64,000 bases of DNA from Symbiodinium natans (taxonomy: Eukaryota > Sar > Dinophyceae > Suessiales > Symbiodiniaceae). This document shows positions 21,571 to 33,240 of this stretch, in pieces. The notes beneath the pieces are model-generated. The model ran no database searches. It had not been told where the DNA came from and saw only the letters and a list, made by a program, of their open reading frames with translations. Every line of letters begins with the position of its first letter. The stretch's first letter is position 1. The stretch lies in the NCBI GenBank assembly GCA_905221605.1, contig CAJNDS010002116.1, positions 394,241 through 458,240 of the forward strand, given 5' to 3'. Made by a program: the position numbers and the translations under genes.

Positions 21571-24100
21571 TAAGTACAAACGCACAGAGGGCCTTTGGTT
21601 TAGATCTACCCCTCCGTTCCGTGTTCAGGGTTTGGCCCAGCTGTTTTAGGACGCCGAGGAACATCATATGGTTAAGTCTCCAAGGTTCTCGCACCGGGGG
21701 GTGGATTGTGTTCATGCTGGGTTCCGCGAACAGGCCGTTTGGAGGCTTAACCCGTTCAAGATGTGACGACTGGGGGCAGCATGCTTCGAACTTTTTGAGA
21801 ATAGCAAGACGTCCCCCCTGCAAACGAAGAACACACCACCTCCCCCTTGACACGCGATTCAGACTTTCAGGTTCAGTGCAGGGGCTTCAAAAGGGCTGTC
21901 GGCTACCAAACATCCGACAAGGGCTTTGATGTCGACATAAGGGTTTGCAAGAGAAATGGCACCGAAACCAATGCAATTTCGACATCCTGTCTAAACGCCT
22001 GAAACTCCTCAACGGCTTGCACACTCTTGAAGGCGCCTGAGCCGGGACCCCACATGGTGCTGCTGGCGCTGCGCGAGCAGAGGACATGTTGGGAGCACGG
22101 TTGGGTTTGGGTCCGTGGAAAACTTCTGTCAGTGGAAGAATTCGTGCGAAGCCTGGGGAACTCTCAACCCTAAACCCCTGATCTTCCCTCTAACAGCCGA
22201 TATGCCTCCCCCCCACAAAAACCGTGGCATGTGCGGCAACATGGTACAAGCTGCAATGGCATCACGTCTCCTGGAGCTTGAACCGGAGAACTGCCGAGGG
22301 TGAAGGCTTCACTTCGGGAGCTCTCTTCGAAGCGTTTCGGGTTCAGGGTTCAGCTTTCGGGCCTCAAGCTGCCATATGGACTTCCCAAATGAGGGCTACC
22401 TTTTAGTGGGGTTCTCATATTGGGAAACATGACAAGTATGATCAGAAACACCCGCTTGATGAGACAGAGGACATGGAAGGTAAGTTGGGCAGGATCAATG
22501 CAAGGTCACGAACGCCTTCAAGGCTGCCAACCACCAACTTCAAACAAAAATCATGATGGATTTCGCTTCTCCTTCAAAACATGCCGCAGCGTGTATCATA
22601 GGCGACAATCCCCACGAAGGACCGCTAGCTCAAAGAAGAACAGCCCAATCTATGACATAGGCTTCGGATGGTTTCGGTAACTGCCCGCGAAACCAACGAA
22701 GCATTTTCCCTCCTGATCGAACTTCTGGTTGTGGAAAGCACAAAGCCAACCCCAAGAAAGATCAGCACTTTATGCCCGAACTGCGCGGCTCAAAGGCTAA
22801 TATGTTTAACGTTCAGCTCAAAGCACAAGGCACTCAAGTCACCCAACTCGCACAACACACTAGCGAACTCCATTCCGAAGGCACCGGCTCCATCAAAGAT
22901 TGTGCGTGGAGTAGAGTGGCGCGCTTTGTTGACCAGATTCCAGGGGCCAGGAAAAGGCAGAAGCACACAGCGCGGATTTGGAAGGCGAAAAAACTTTCCT
23001 GACGTGCGAACACTTCTGTGTTGAGTGTTCTCTCGACTGACTAGCAAATAAAACAGTGAGCTGCGCTCCTCTTTGCCAAGGTTGCTGCTCAGGCGGACAT
23101 GTTGGTGGTTTCGACAGGGCAAGCATAGAAGTACATGTTTTCGCACTGGCGCACCCCTCATGCGCAGGACGTGCAAGATCATGCAATGTCTGTGGCCGAC
23201 GGACCGAGTTGGGCTCACGCCACAGGCTGTTCCAAGTTATGAAACGCGGTGCGTCTGAGGTCATCAAAACGATTGTTGGGGAAAAGAACGCAACCACAGT
23301 TTGGGGCCAGCAAAACACAACGCCTTGTTTACAGCGCAAATTCTGTTCACAGAACGCTACGCGAACGGACACTCCAGGTTAGGATTCGGGGAAGAATGAG
23401 AGAACAAACGAAACAGAATTAGAAAAGCAAAAGATCGCAAATGAAAGATGAAAACAAAGGCAAGACAAGCATGACTGGCAATGTTCGTGGTCTGTCTGGT
23501 CTTCCGTGATTTTAAACACTCTTCCAAAACAAAGCTACAGCTGACACAACTCCACTCAGTGCTTGCACAGCTCCAAAACAAATTGGCCGGAACAATGGTT
23601 CTGTTAAAGAAGTGCCTGAACACTGACACGACAGCAAGGGTCTGCACCTGCAAGTGGACGCCCCTCACTATATCAGCAGCACAGTGGACCAGTCAATGTA
23701 GGGAAAACCGGCCGATGTGCAGGGCAGTGAAGTACTTGAATCTTAACTGCGTTCCTTCCGCAGATCAAGCATGCCGGTGCTCCTACTAAACTTCTCTTTG
23801 CATTGTCTGTACTTGACGTGGCGCAGTTGCTATGGGTGACGGGCCGCGAGTGGGGTGCCGGTTCTTGTTTTCATTGGTCTCACCTGGTCTTGTGTTGATT
23901 TGTTCTGCAAATAAGGGCCTTTGAGCTAGCGGTTGCTTCTTTGCAGTCACGACTGCTTTGCACTCGCTGGCTTGTACAGTTTTGACTCTTAAAAGTAGTT
24001 GTCCTTGATACCTTAAGGTCCGTGGAAACAGGGCAGTGGACCCATGCCCGATTGGGGTGGGTGCGCAGCTGGAGCGATGGAGGACAATGTGGCAGCGTCC
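21571..24100. other. Non-repetitive DNA, no gene recognised
   Basis: Open frames of 60-160 codons exist on both strands (for example 22893-23372 minus and 22668-23024 plus), but they overlap each other and none shows a domain or convincing composition. At 23667-23700 the plus strand reads ACTATATCAGCAGCACAGTGGACCAG. That loosely resembles ACTACATCAGTAGCACAGTAGGCCGG at 29621-29646, just inside the 3' end of the large retroelement, so an old related 3' end may lie here. Confidence 0.4.
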
Positions 24101-24129
24101 AAAGCCACAGTCCATGGAATCCTTGGAAC

Positions 24130-24605
24130 CATACTGACGCTAGCCATACCAAGCCTGCACAAGCAGAATCCCTTGTGCAAGCCGTGGGATTAAGAGCATT
24201 GTCGGACCCGCGGTTAATATCTCCCTTTTGTACCTCCCTTCGGCTCCCACCTGAGATTTCTGCCATTCTGTCTGTGGCCCGATACCCGGAGGCGTGCCGT
24301 TTTGAGGTCGTCGGGGGCGTCGCGAAACCACTACTCCCGGAGGGCCCTGGCCCACAGTTTTTGGCAGATAGCCGCTCCGCAGCACGAAAGTCGGAAAAAA
24401 CCGAGAATTCGACTGGCTCCTGACGGATACTGCGCTCACCTTTGGCCACGCGATCCATCTCCGCGCCCGAATTGGCTTCGTAGTACTCCAAAGTGGTGGT
24501 GCAAGGAGCACTTAAGCTTGAGCAAAACGGATGAACATTTTGGTGACCCTGACATGAGCCTTATGGAGGCATGCAAATGCTCACCACACTTCCCTTTGAA
24601 AGGAG
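24130..24605 (+). pseudogene. Fragment of a UPF1-like helicase (C-terminal part)
   Basis: Translated in shifting frames, this stretch matches part of the minus-strand helicase at 32.8-36.9 kb. Shared pieces include AGLRALSDP versus AGLKAIVGP, RLPPEISAIL versus RLPPEIAAIL, YPEACRF versus YSEACRF, ADTALTFGH-like versus ADIVLTFGH, and DDMSL.EAC. At least three frame changes are needed, so it cannot be functional. It lies directly upstream of a longer copy in the same orientation, suggesting a tandem duplication or two overlapping insertions. Similarity was judged by eye. Confidence 0.65.
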
Positions 24606-24639
24606 GAAGACTGCCAAGATAATGCACTACAAGCCCATG

Positions 24640-27600
24640 GACAGCGCGCATTGGCAGAGCTTTGTCCCTTTCCCCAGCAAAAGGCCCCCCCTAGCCGACG
24701 AGGCAATGGACCCAAGAACCCGCGTTGCCACCTTCGCATTGGCAGCTGGCCCGAGTTTCCTAATCCGCTTAAGCGACACCATGTGGGGGGCGGACGGGCA
24801 CTTGGCTGCCTTGCTTGGTGTCTCCTCCTTTTCCCTGGCTGCAAACAGGACTGCGGTCCATGTCACAGGAGCTCCAGGCAGCGGCAAGACACGGGCATGT
24901 GCTTTCATGGGGGGTTCTCCTTACGGGCATGGCACAGCGCAGCGTCCTCTACACGGCGCATGGGAATGAGTCCGTTCGCACCTTTGCGGAGACCGTGGAT
25001 GGGCTCTTGACGCAAAGCCACGACACAGTTCGAGGCCTGGTGGTCCGAGTCCCAGCAAGAAAGGAGAAGGATAAGCACCCTCTTCCCTTCGATGACAACG
25101 AGATAAGGCGAGCCAAGCTCTTCGCCTGCACTCACGGCGCGGTGAATTTGCATCTAGGTTATGCCTACTCGGATCTGGCCAAGGCCTTGCCGAATGTCGA
25201 CGTGGCTTTGCGAGACGAAGTGCAACAATTAGGGACTCCGTCTGCCAACAGCATTTTGGCTCAAATCGGAGCTGCGCTAGATGTCATGATAGGTGACCAT
25301 AGGCAGCCGGCAGGTGGCTCCCGCCCCAACTACCACTTCGTGACTGAACTCTTAGAGCGGAAAAAATGCGGGCTCAATGCCATCCCGACCTCCTCCTTTA
25401 GACGCGCTTCCACGCAAGCTGCAGTATGAGATCCTTTACGACCCACACCCGAACTACTACCCCCCCCCCCACTCAAAGTGCCGGCAACAGCAACGCTAAC
25501 GCCGAACGAAGCTCCAGCGCTTGGCATCCTCTGCTCGATGCTGGACCTCAGCCAGAGCCGTCCTGCGCAGGCAGCCACACTTCTGCAAGCAGCCGGACTC
25601 GAAGGGATGGCAGGTGACCGGCCAATCAACATCTCTCTTTAGCACGTCGCTACGGCTGCCGCCGGAGTTTCACACATAGTATATGCCTGTCGCTTCCGGA
25701 TGCACATTTGTCATGCAACAGGACAGACCAAGCTTGGTCTTCCCTACCGGGCCTACAATGGAGCACCTCCTGACCAGGCCGCTACGCAGCAGGGCTGGAA
25801 GATGGCTGGAAACCTGCAGGTGGGTCAGCGTGCCAGAGCGGCCGGAGGACCGCACACGCATTGGTCAAAGCTACGAGCTCACCTACCTGCTTGCCGATGT
25901 GGCTCTGACCTTCGGGCATGAAATCCGAAAGAATGCTCGAATTGGCTTCGTCTCCCAGTATGAAAAGGTTGTCACGCAAATCAAGGCACATCTGAATCTT
26001 TTGCACCATGTCCAGGAGTTGGGCACCCCGGAGATGACATTGCTGGAGGCATGTAGAGAAGCGAATGACTGCCCTCGGGGCGATCCGTGTCGGTGGGACT
26101 TGCTCGAATTCAGGACCTTTCTGTTAAGGCGAGTTGGTGCCCTGCGGCGCTTCTTTGAGGCCATCACCACAGCATGCGCCACCGGCCCTACATATGGGGT
26201 CCTCATCTTCGTTACGTGCAAGGCCTCCGGTTTCCTCTTCCAGAACGAGGCTGGCTTTGCTAGGGCCACGGCCGCTTACACTCGTGGCCTTGGACCCGTG
26301 ATCCTGATGTCGCCTCCCTATAGGTATACCGTCAAGGCCTCGGCGCCTGTTTCCAAATGGCAGCCTGTGCGCGCAAAGGACACATCGATTACAACACGTA
26401 CCTTAAGGCGAAAGCCAGTCTTTGGCATAGCACTGAGCCCGGCGTGTCCAGGACAATTAGTCAACATGCGTATCGCGAGCATACCCTGCCTGAGGTATAT
26501 CAACGCCAAACCCGCAAAGTGGGAATTGACCTGATGGCCATGCCAAGCAGCCTCGACGCTGCGTGGGCGGTGAAGGCCGGCAAGGGCGGAAGCCTTGAAA
26601 TCCTCCGCCGGAGTACAGTTGCGGAGAGACAGGGATTCTGCTCAAAATTTTTGTGGGCACCTCATCAGAGCTGCAGGCACAAGGGTACTGCCTGGAGCCT
26701 CTGCCGCATGTTGTCTATTGCCTACATCAGGGAGCGGGGAACGACGACGGAGCTACCAAGTACCTAGCGGCTCTGCTGGCGAAACACCGCTCGATGCTCC
26801 TCATGAACATGCAGCTGGCATACAGTGGGCGGCTCAATCCCAAAGGCTCCTGCCCGCAGTCTGGGCACCAAGATAGCTCACCGAGGCGAACGGCTGCTCC
26901 CACGACCGCTGAGGGGGACCGACCAAAGCAGGGCAGCACCCCCGACAGCGGCGGCCAGTTGCAGGAGAAATCAACACCTCTCTCCTTATTCGCTGAGGGA
27001 ATTGGCCAGGCCAAGCCATTCCCAAGAGTTGCCCCCCGTCCTGAGGGTAGGGGACTGCAGCCCAGCCCGCGCTCCGGGGCGGGGCCACCCTTTACTGTGT
27101 ACGCTTGTGCCCATCCTCCGGCAACACTCCTCCCAAGCCCCCTTCACCCAGGCGTGCAGAGGGACTGGCCAAGCCTGGCCATCCGCGAGAAACGCCTCCT
27201 CCCCCTCCCTCCCCGCGAAAGCCCGCACAGGGATCAAAAGGCATCTGATCCGGAAAGGCGAATGTTCCGAAACCGACGCATGGCGAACCAAATGCAACTA
27301 TAGACGAACAGGGAGAGCACAGCCATCGACACTGATGAACTCACAACGTGCAACGGCCTGCTATGGAAGAGATTGAGCGAGGGCTGGCCGGTCGGAGAGT
27401 GGGTCAATCCCCTTCCTGGTCCTGAAGGACTCCTCCCACCTGACTACGCGAGCAGCAGCTCGAAGCGTACAGCTGCTATGAGACCTTCATCAGGGACCAT
27501 GCCGCAGTTTCTGTCGAACCCGATTGAAGATCGCCAACCAGCTGCTCTTCCTTCCAGAAACCTTCCCGGCTTCGTATCTCCTGATTGAAACGCCCACAAT

Positions 27601-27860
27601 CAACCTCTGCATGCGCCTGGCCGCCAGCCTGGAAAATTCCCGCTACATAGGGCCTTGCGCTTGAAAGTTGCAGGAGTCCATCATTGGCTATGGCTATGGT
27701 TTTAAAATTGATTTTCTAACTTCGCTCAGCACATTGCTGACCTCTTCTTCGCTATTCACGACGTCGCGGAGGTCAAAAACGCCGCTTTCCCTGGCATGGC
27801 CTGTCACTACAACAAGACTACTGGTTGGCTGGACTGCTTCTAGGCTATCACACCCTGAAT
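24640..27860 (+). pseudogene. Decayed UPF1-like SF1 helicase, plus-strand copy
   Basis: Family: superfamily 1 helicases of the UPF1/DNA2 type, ATP-driven nucleic-acid translocases. Walker A is visible as TGAPGSGKTRA (about 24868-24900), followed by YTAHGNESVR. The Walker B region reads ALRDEVQQLG, where the minus-strand copy has LLRDEAQQLG. Motif III reads GDHRQPAGG. Motif VI lies in the GFARATAAYTRGLG stretch (about 26250-26295). The reading frame changes just after Walker A (about 24905), and stops or frame changes recur near 25430-25680 and 26530-26770. A Pro-rich linker follows to about 27300. Homology to the 494-codon C-terminal module resumes at 27719-27850 (QHIADLFFAIHDV versus QYIADLFSAVSDL). 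Truncated where the minus-strand gene begins. Confidence 0.75.
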
Positions 27861-29585
27861 GCGCCTCCGAGCAGAGTGGCTGCCCTACCGGCGGTGGCGG
27901 GATCGCCGGAATGCGACAAACAGGAAGAAGGCAGGGAGGACACACGCGCAGAGGTACCCTTTCGGGCAGCTTTTGTGGACGCCCGATATTCCTCCAGGGA
28001 GTAATGCTCCTTGGCCTCGTGCTTGATCACATTGCCGATCACTTCCCAGATGCATTTCTGTATCCACATCGGAGTGGTTTCCGACGTCACCCTTTCCGCA
28101 TGGCCAATGTCGTACTTCTCGTTGTGCTCCTGGTACAAGTTCACCAACCCAAGGAGGTACAGGGCAAAGTTGTGGCCTTGCTGAAGGTGGTAAGACATCG
28201 GAAGCAACTTGGGGTGCACGGACTTGTTGGAGACCAAAGATTCCCCAAGTTGATCCACCACGATGGTGATGACCTTCAAGCTGCATCCAAAATCCACGGC
28301 CGAAGCAGCCTGGGTAAGCTGGGAAAGGATCTTCTCGTGATGGTCCTCCAATTCGGTGGTCATGCATTCCACCTCTGCCGTCTCGATCGGGCGTTCGGGT
28401 TGCTCCAAAGGAGGCTCGCGAAGCAACCACCTGAGCTCCTGTTCCTTTTGAGGAAGGCAACCATGAGCCCAAGGCACATCCTCGGTGGATCCATAGGGAC
28501 AGAAAATGACTTCTCCATCCTCCAAAGGAAGAGCAGGCACTGCACTCCCAACCACCATTTCCTCCAAGTACCCCGGCACAGTCATAGCCTTGCTCAGAAG
28601 ATTCAAAGGCTCGCCAATCAAATCCCTGCACGATGGGATAGGCTGCTGTTCCTTCTTGTGCCACCAATAGGTCCAGCTCTGGCCCTGTTCTGCATACAAC
28701 TCTTCTTGTCGCCGCACAAAAGTGCGTACTCGAGAGTGGCTGGCCCAATCGCCCCATGAGTCCTCCTCCAAATCGATACGCCGCGTAGGGATAAGAGGAA
28801 ATTGCTCCTCCATCGAGGGCAACATTCGAGAGCGGGCAGCTAGAGCAATTGACATGTGAATGCCGGCTTTGCTCTCTCCATGACGCTGCTCTTCTTCGGC
28901 AGCTTCCATCCTTGCCCTTTCTCCCTCCTCGATACCTTCTTGTTCTAGCCTTTCGGCTTCTGCAAGATGATGGTAAAACTCCGGGGTCGGTGACCGAGCT
29001 GGCGTAGGAGAACGCGCAAAGCGCTGAGGAGCGTCGTCCACCGAGGCAGCACGCGCCCCCATGATCTCTACAAAAGGACAGTTGGGACAATCCAAAATAC
29101 TGTTCGGCCAAAGCTTGCTCCGTTCGTTCAAAAACAACAAGTTCAAAACACCATGCCGAAAAACATGCCGCACCACATGCCAATAAACATGCCACAAAAC
29201 ATGCCAATAAACATGCCACAAAACATGCCACGGGCCTTTCAACAGGCTTCCTAATGAGTTGAGGGGTTAGTTTGGGCTGTTCTTTGGACACTTCTTTGGG
29301 CATTTCGGGCACTTTCAGGGTGTTCTCGGGCACTCTCGGGGTGTTTTCGGTGCATTCTTGAGGAACTTCAGGGACCACTTTCGGGGATACTTCGGCTCTA
29401 AGCCCTCGCAACAAGAAAGCAAACGGAGTCTCAAGCAAAGCATGCCGGCAATCACCGCTCTCTCTTCCTTGCGGCTTCTCGGCTTCCGCCTTCTTTCCTC
29501 CTGTCGTCGCTTTCTTGAGGATGCTCGGTCCTGGCTGGGGCTTAACAACAGAGTCCTGCAGGCAGGTAATCGCGTCTATTTCCAT
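27848..29585 (-). CDS. Unrecognised protein gene, probably two frames of one broken ORF
   Basis: Two minus-strand frames are open over the same DNA: 29585-27885 (566 codons) and 29242-27848 (464 codons). The first has sensible composition only in residues 1-115 (basic, with VPE-rich repeats). The second has sensible composition downstream: an acidic, probably helical stretch (EAERLEQEGIEEGERARM), then a C-terminal region such as SLKVITIVVDQLGESLV and YDIGHAERV. The best reading is one gene with a frame change near 29.2 kb, close to a 12-bp repeat tract. No family is recognised. The large retroelement is inserted at its first codons: the ATG at 29585 lies inside the target-site duplication. 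The C-terminus abuts the decayed helicase. Confidence 0.5.
29156..29235. repeat. 12/24-bp tandem repeat
   Basis: Tandem ACATGCCA(C/A)AAA-like units: plus-strand words ACATGCCACAAA and ACATGCCAATAA alternate. Read on the plus strand they would give NMPQNMPI repeats; on the minus strand (the gene strand) they give WHVLWHVY-type repeats. Confidence 0.85.
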
Positions 29586-29593
29586 GTCCGAGC
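29576..29593. repeat. Target-site duplication, left copy
   Basis: CTATTTCCATGTCCGAGC, identical over 18 bp to 61455-61472. It directly abuts the poly(A)/poly(T) end of the element. The next base on either side differs between the copies, so 18 bp is the full match. Confidence 0.85.
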
Positions 29594-29605
29594 TTTTTTT
29601 TTTTT
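29594..29605 (-). other. Poly(A) tail of the retroelement
   Basis: Twelve consecutive T on the plus strand, i.e. A12 on the element strand, placed exactly between element sequence and the target-site duplication. Confidence 0.8.
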
Positions 29606-30160
29606 CCTCTGGCGCCTCTTTACTACATCAGTAGCACAGTAGGCCGGTCTTGTTGGGCTCGACAAAAAGGGTGAAACAGAGTCAGCGCACACAACCCGCC
29701 AGACACAACACGAAACCACCAAAGAACAGACACCGAAGAAACAAAGCGAGCAATCGCGCTAAACTACTAGATACCCCACGGACTCAGTACTCGAGGTCGT
29801 CAATGAAGTCCCGGTGCACAAGGAAGCACAGAGCTTGTGGGGAATTCGCAAAATGCGACATTGCCAGATTCACAAAACCACCATCATGTAGACACTGGTG
29901 CGACAGCGGTTAGTCAACCCGAGGTCATCAGACGAGGTTCGGATCGCTTAATCGTTGTCAAGGAAAGACAACCAACACTCAATGGCGAAAGGATGTTGCA
30001 AGTCAGACTCCCAAGGGGGGATGAAAGATGTGCATATGCCCCATGGTGGTCAGCCAGTGGGGACTTAACAGCAAGAACAATCCAGGCCAGACCGGCCCAG
30101 GGCACTCCATGGTGGTCAGCCAGTGGAGTAGCTCCGAGCACAGGGTTCACCAGTCAACCT

Positions 30161-30315
30161 GGCGCACAAGTGCCCACCCTCAAAGGTGCCCGCGCACGGC
30201 CAGAGGGGGGGGCGAGAGTAGCAGCAGCTACCGATTACCTGGCGCACAAGGGCCCACCCTCAGAGGTGCCGGCGCACGGTCAGAGGGGGGGCGAGAGTAG
30301 CAGCAGCTACCGATT
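30161..30315. repeat. 80-bp tandem duplication
   Basis: Units start at 30161 and 30241. Both contain GGCGCACAAG, CCCACCCTCA, GCGCACGG, a G-run and GAGAGTAGCAGCAGCTACCG, with a few differences. Confidence 0.9.
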
Positions 30316-30490
30316 CCACGGGGAAAGTGCACGGCGAGTTATCAAACCCTTAACGCCACAGGGTTTTAATGACACCGAGGGACCTCCCAGTCCAGGCATC
30401 TCACACAAGGCTACGCCACTTTGGTACTGGCCTGCGCATCGGCACGCATCAGGTCCCTTCACCCAAACCCGCGAGGTACGTCGGTAAGGA

Positions 30491-30508
30491 GATGGGAGGG
30501 CTCACATC
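30491..30508. repeat. GGGC-loop hairpin (one mismatch)
   Basis: GATGGGAGGGCTCACATC: arms GATGGGA / TCACATC around GGGC, one mismatched pair relative to the perfect copies at 30981 and 31642. Confidence 0.7.
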
Positions 30509-30980
30509 ACCATCATGCAGCCACCAATGCGAATACATTCAGCACCAGCCAAGGCCGTTCACGAGATGGTTCACAGTTTCGCCATCACAGGTGGAGCAAA
30601 GTCGTGCCTCAGCACGGAACGTTGTAGGTGTCAACCTTCGTGTTCCGAAGTATAAGGTTGCCCCATGGTGGTCAGCCAGTGGGGACTTAACGGCAAGAAC
30701 AAAGGGGTAGGACCAGCCCAGAGTACTCCATGGTGGTCAGCCAGTGGAGCCTCTCCGAGCACAAAGCGCCACGTTCTTTTGACTCACAAGAGCTCGTCCG
30801 CCGGCCAAAGCAGGCTTGACTGCTTCGTTCCACTCAGAGCCATCAGGTGAACCAAAGCGGGAGAGTCCCCCAGTCGAAACTTCGCACTCAAGGCCAAGCA
30901 ACTATCTCCTTGGCCGGGGTTGAGGGTTCAATACACAGACTCAGACCGTCCATGCCCAAACTGACAGACGTCGGCGAGGA

Positions 30981-30998
30981 GATGTGAGGGCTCACATC
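30981..30998. repeat. GGGC-loop hairpin
   Basis: GATGTGAGGGCTCACATC: perfect 7-bp arms (GATGTGA / TCACATC) around GGGC. Confidence 0.85.
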
Positions 30999-31641
30999 AC
31001 GCTTGGCCACCTACCGATGGGGAGGTAGTCATGTATGGCTGCTTTGTGCAAGCAGAGATAGACACCAAGCAGGCAGGGAACCCCGTAGCAACCCAAGCAC
31101 AGGCGAGAATGGCTCTCGTGAAGGCCAGGTTGTTCACAGGTGCTCGATGGCACATTGCCAGGGAAGTGGAAACCTGATCTCCGCATAGGAGTGTCCACAA
31201 CCCGGAAGCAGCATCCCCTAGCTGGTCTCTCCCAATAGGCATGACGTCGTTGTACGCCAGGGGGGTGTCACCTTCCAGACGAGAGATGGCCAACCCTCTA
31301 GTCCAAGGGGTTCACACTTGATCGTAGCACATAGAAGCAGGCAACCTGCCCACCTAGAGGGGGCAGAGGAAAGGAAGATTGGCCGTTTTACACATGACAG
31401 AGCTGGAACGTCCAGGCAGGACCGGCCCAGGGTAGTCCGTGGCAGATGGCCAGTGGAGCAACCACGAAAGAAAGGCCCCCCGTCACCATAGGCACAACGC
31501 AGGGCCGACACAGAAGGGTGTTCACAGGTGCAGGCAGTGAGCACACCGAAGACAAGCACGATCCAATCCGTGGCATAGACCACATAGGGTTGCCAAACCA
31601 AGAATATCCCGAGGTAGTCTTGCGGCATGTATCGGCGAGGA

Positions 31642-31659
31642 GATGTGAGGGCTCACATC
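31642..31659. repeat. GGGC-loop hairpin
   Basis: Second perfect copy of GATGTGAGGGCTCACATC. Confidence 0.85.
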
Positions 31660-31701
31660 ACGCTAGGCAGCATGCCATGAAAGGACTCAATGGCTTGCTG
31701 T

Positions 31702-33240
31702 CTATTGCCAGGAGCCCTCCCAGTCCGGACGCCGAGAGCGGTGGCCATCGGAGGTGGTGTGGGAACGCGTACGGCTGGGCATGACCTGCATTGGGGGCAG
31801 CTCTTGCTCATCAACCCCCCACTCAGGGATGCCGTCCGGAATGGGGATACCTCTGTATCTTGTCATTGAGGTTTGGGCCGCGAGCCACATCACCCGGACA
31901 GCTTCCTGGATTTGCCGGTACTGCACAACACCTTCGTCCTTATACTGGTAGGGGAAGGAGGTAACTGCCGCACGTAGGGCCGAAGGATCAGGGTCCTTGG
32001 AGGTGCCATGGCAGTACATCTTAAACCAGAAGCTGTTGAGTCGCTGCTTGGTTGGATGTTTAGCTCGCATGAGCCCCTTAATGGCAGCCCAGTGAGCAGT
32101 GGCTGCGTCATACCACTCATTTCGGGCACGTTTTGGCCCATGCTTGGTGGGTGTGGTGCTGATCCCTTTCCAATGCGCTTCGAAGATGACTGGCAGTCGG
32201 AAAGGGGCTGAGACATCCACTTCTCGCAAAGCTGCAAGGTCAGTGGTTCGCAGCTCCGAGAAGCGCCAATCATTCACCTGTGCCTCGGGTTCGTCCTCCG
32301 CATCCGACATGTCATCCATCGGGCAGGGAGAACCTTCGTTAGTTTCAGAAGAGATGCTGACGACCTCCGGCGAGGCTGCCGCAGTGTTCACATCCACCGG
32401 CGCAGCCAAGGGCGTGGAGAGCAAGCACTCTAGGGGCAACACTCGCCGTAGAAAAACACCCATTCTGTGAGAAGTGTCAGGCCATTCCAAGTTATAAACT
32501 GACCAAAAGTGTTCAATGTTTTGGTTGGCCACCGAGGCCGCAAGGGCAAGCCGGATGGCGTCAAGGAAATGGGCAGGGGGGAGGTCCGGTCTAAATTCTT
32601 GATAGTGCCTTTGCCCAAGTGTCTCTGTGCCCTGCAGCGTGATGCCTAGGAACGTATTCAGGTTGGGCTGGGCAAGCCTGGCCTTTTCCACGTCCGTGTG
32701 CTTAGCAGCTGCGGCCCATGCCTGCAAGGCTTCTTGGGAGGCTTGGCCAGTGACTTGTGGCAGTCCACTGTGCGCGTCCATCACATATTTGGTAGTAGGG
32801 CACTTGGGACACCGATAAGCGCGGCCAGCTAAGAAGGCCACCATGGCTGCGGGCGGCACATTGATCTGCAGGTCAGTAATTTTATTGTCAGATTCAGGAA
32901 AACCAATAACAATGGGCAGCCCGGCCGTTCGCTCCAGGGGACCTTTTTGGTGGGACTCGAATGCGAGCAGAAGTGCACCCAGCCAATAATCTGGGTCAGC
33001 GTAGCTGAGCATTGCAGGAAAACTGGCATTGATGACACTCGGCAAGTCCGACACCGCAGAGAAAAGATCCGCGATGTACTGCGCTGTGGTAAGAAAGCCA
33101 TACCCCACCAGGGACTCCGAAAGCCTTGCTTTGTCCAGCTGCGGAACCGGGCAATCCAACATTTCAGCAAGGTCAAAATGCTGCAATGCCCCCGACAGTC
33201 TAAGACTTTGACATTCTTACCAAAGTGATGTCCCGCTGCA
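31702..33240 (-). CDS. C-terminal module of the helicase protein (494-codon frame)
   Basis: Unrecognised domain. A single open frame (33186-31702) begins QHFDLAEMLDCPVPQL and contains QYIADLFSAVSDL, a CPKC pair (about residue 127), a helical part ending in NQNIEHFWSVYNLEWP, an acidic Ser-rich linker (residues about 270-310) and a basic Trp-rich tail (KHGPKRARNEW). The upstream 998-codon helicase frame runs through the same DNA in a different phase (VLDCRGHCSIL). The join occurs near 33200 and needs a one-base shift, so this is probably the C-terminus of the helicase protein. A homologous piece follows the plus-strand helicase at 27.72-27.85 kb, supporting the linkage. Function unknown. Confidence 0.6.

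Larger units (their letters stand above)
30041..30747. repeat. Four copies of a 20-bp word in two pairs
   Basis: Copies at 30041-30060, 30107-30126, 30663-30682 and 30728-30747. The first copy of each pair continues as GGGACTTAAC(A/G)GCAAGAAC, showing that a longer segment was duplicated. Confidence 0.9.
29606..30960 (-). other. Non-coding 3' region of the retroelement, with duplications
   Basis: No protein-like frame is seen. CCATGGTGGTCAGCCAGTGG occurs four times (30041, 30107, 30663, 30728), as two pairs about 65 bp apart, the pairs about 620 bp apart. An 80-bp unit beginning GGCGCACAAG is tandemly duplicated at 30161 and 30241. The stretch seems built from multiplied pieces of an older coding region related to the alpha/beta-hydrolase at 41.3-42.2 kb. 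Confidence 0.6.
30961..31700 (-). pseudogene. Degenerate copies of the alpha/beta-hydrolase-like region
   Basis: Minus-strand translation at about 31080-31180 gives NLAFTRAILACAWVA, matching NLAFKKAVIACAWPV of the 41.3-42.2-kb gene. The neighbouring DNA also matches (TTCACAGGTGCTCGATGGC versus TCCACAGGTACTCTATGGC). A second diverged copy of the same DNA lies at about 31390-31660. Both carry frameshifts and stops, so these are decayed partial duplicates lying downstream, in element orientation, of the 494-codon frame. Similarity was judged by eye; the exact edges are uncertain. Confidence 0.55.

Noticed and set aside
22790-23372. Two overlapping minus frames of 142 and 159 codons
   Set aside because: They overlap each other and plus-strand frames, with no domain, so no choice can be justified.
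31702-33186. Possible hAT- or other DDE-type transposase
   Set aside because: No DDE pattern or zinc-finger BED signature could be seen; it is better explained as the C-terminal module of the helicase protein, since it also follows the plus-strand copy.
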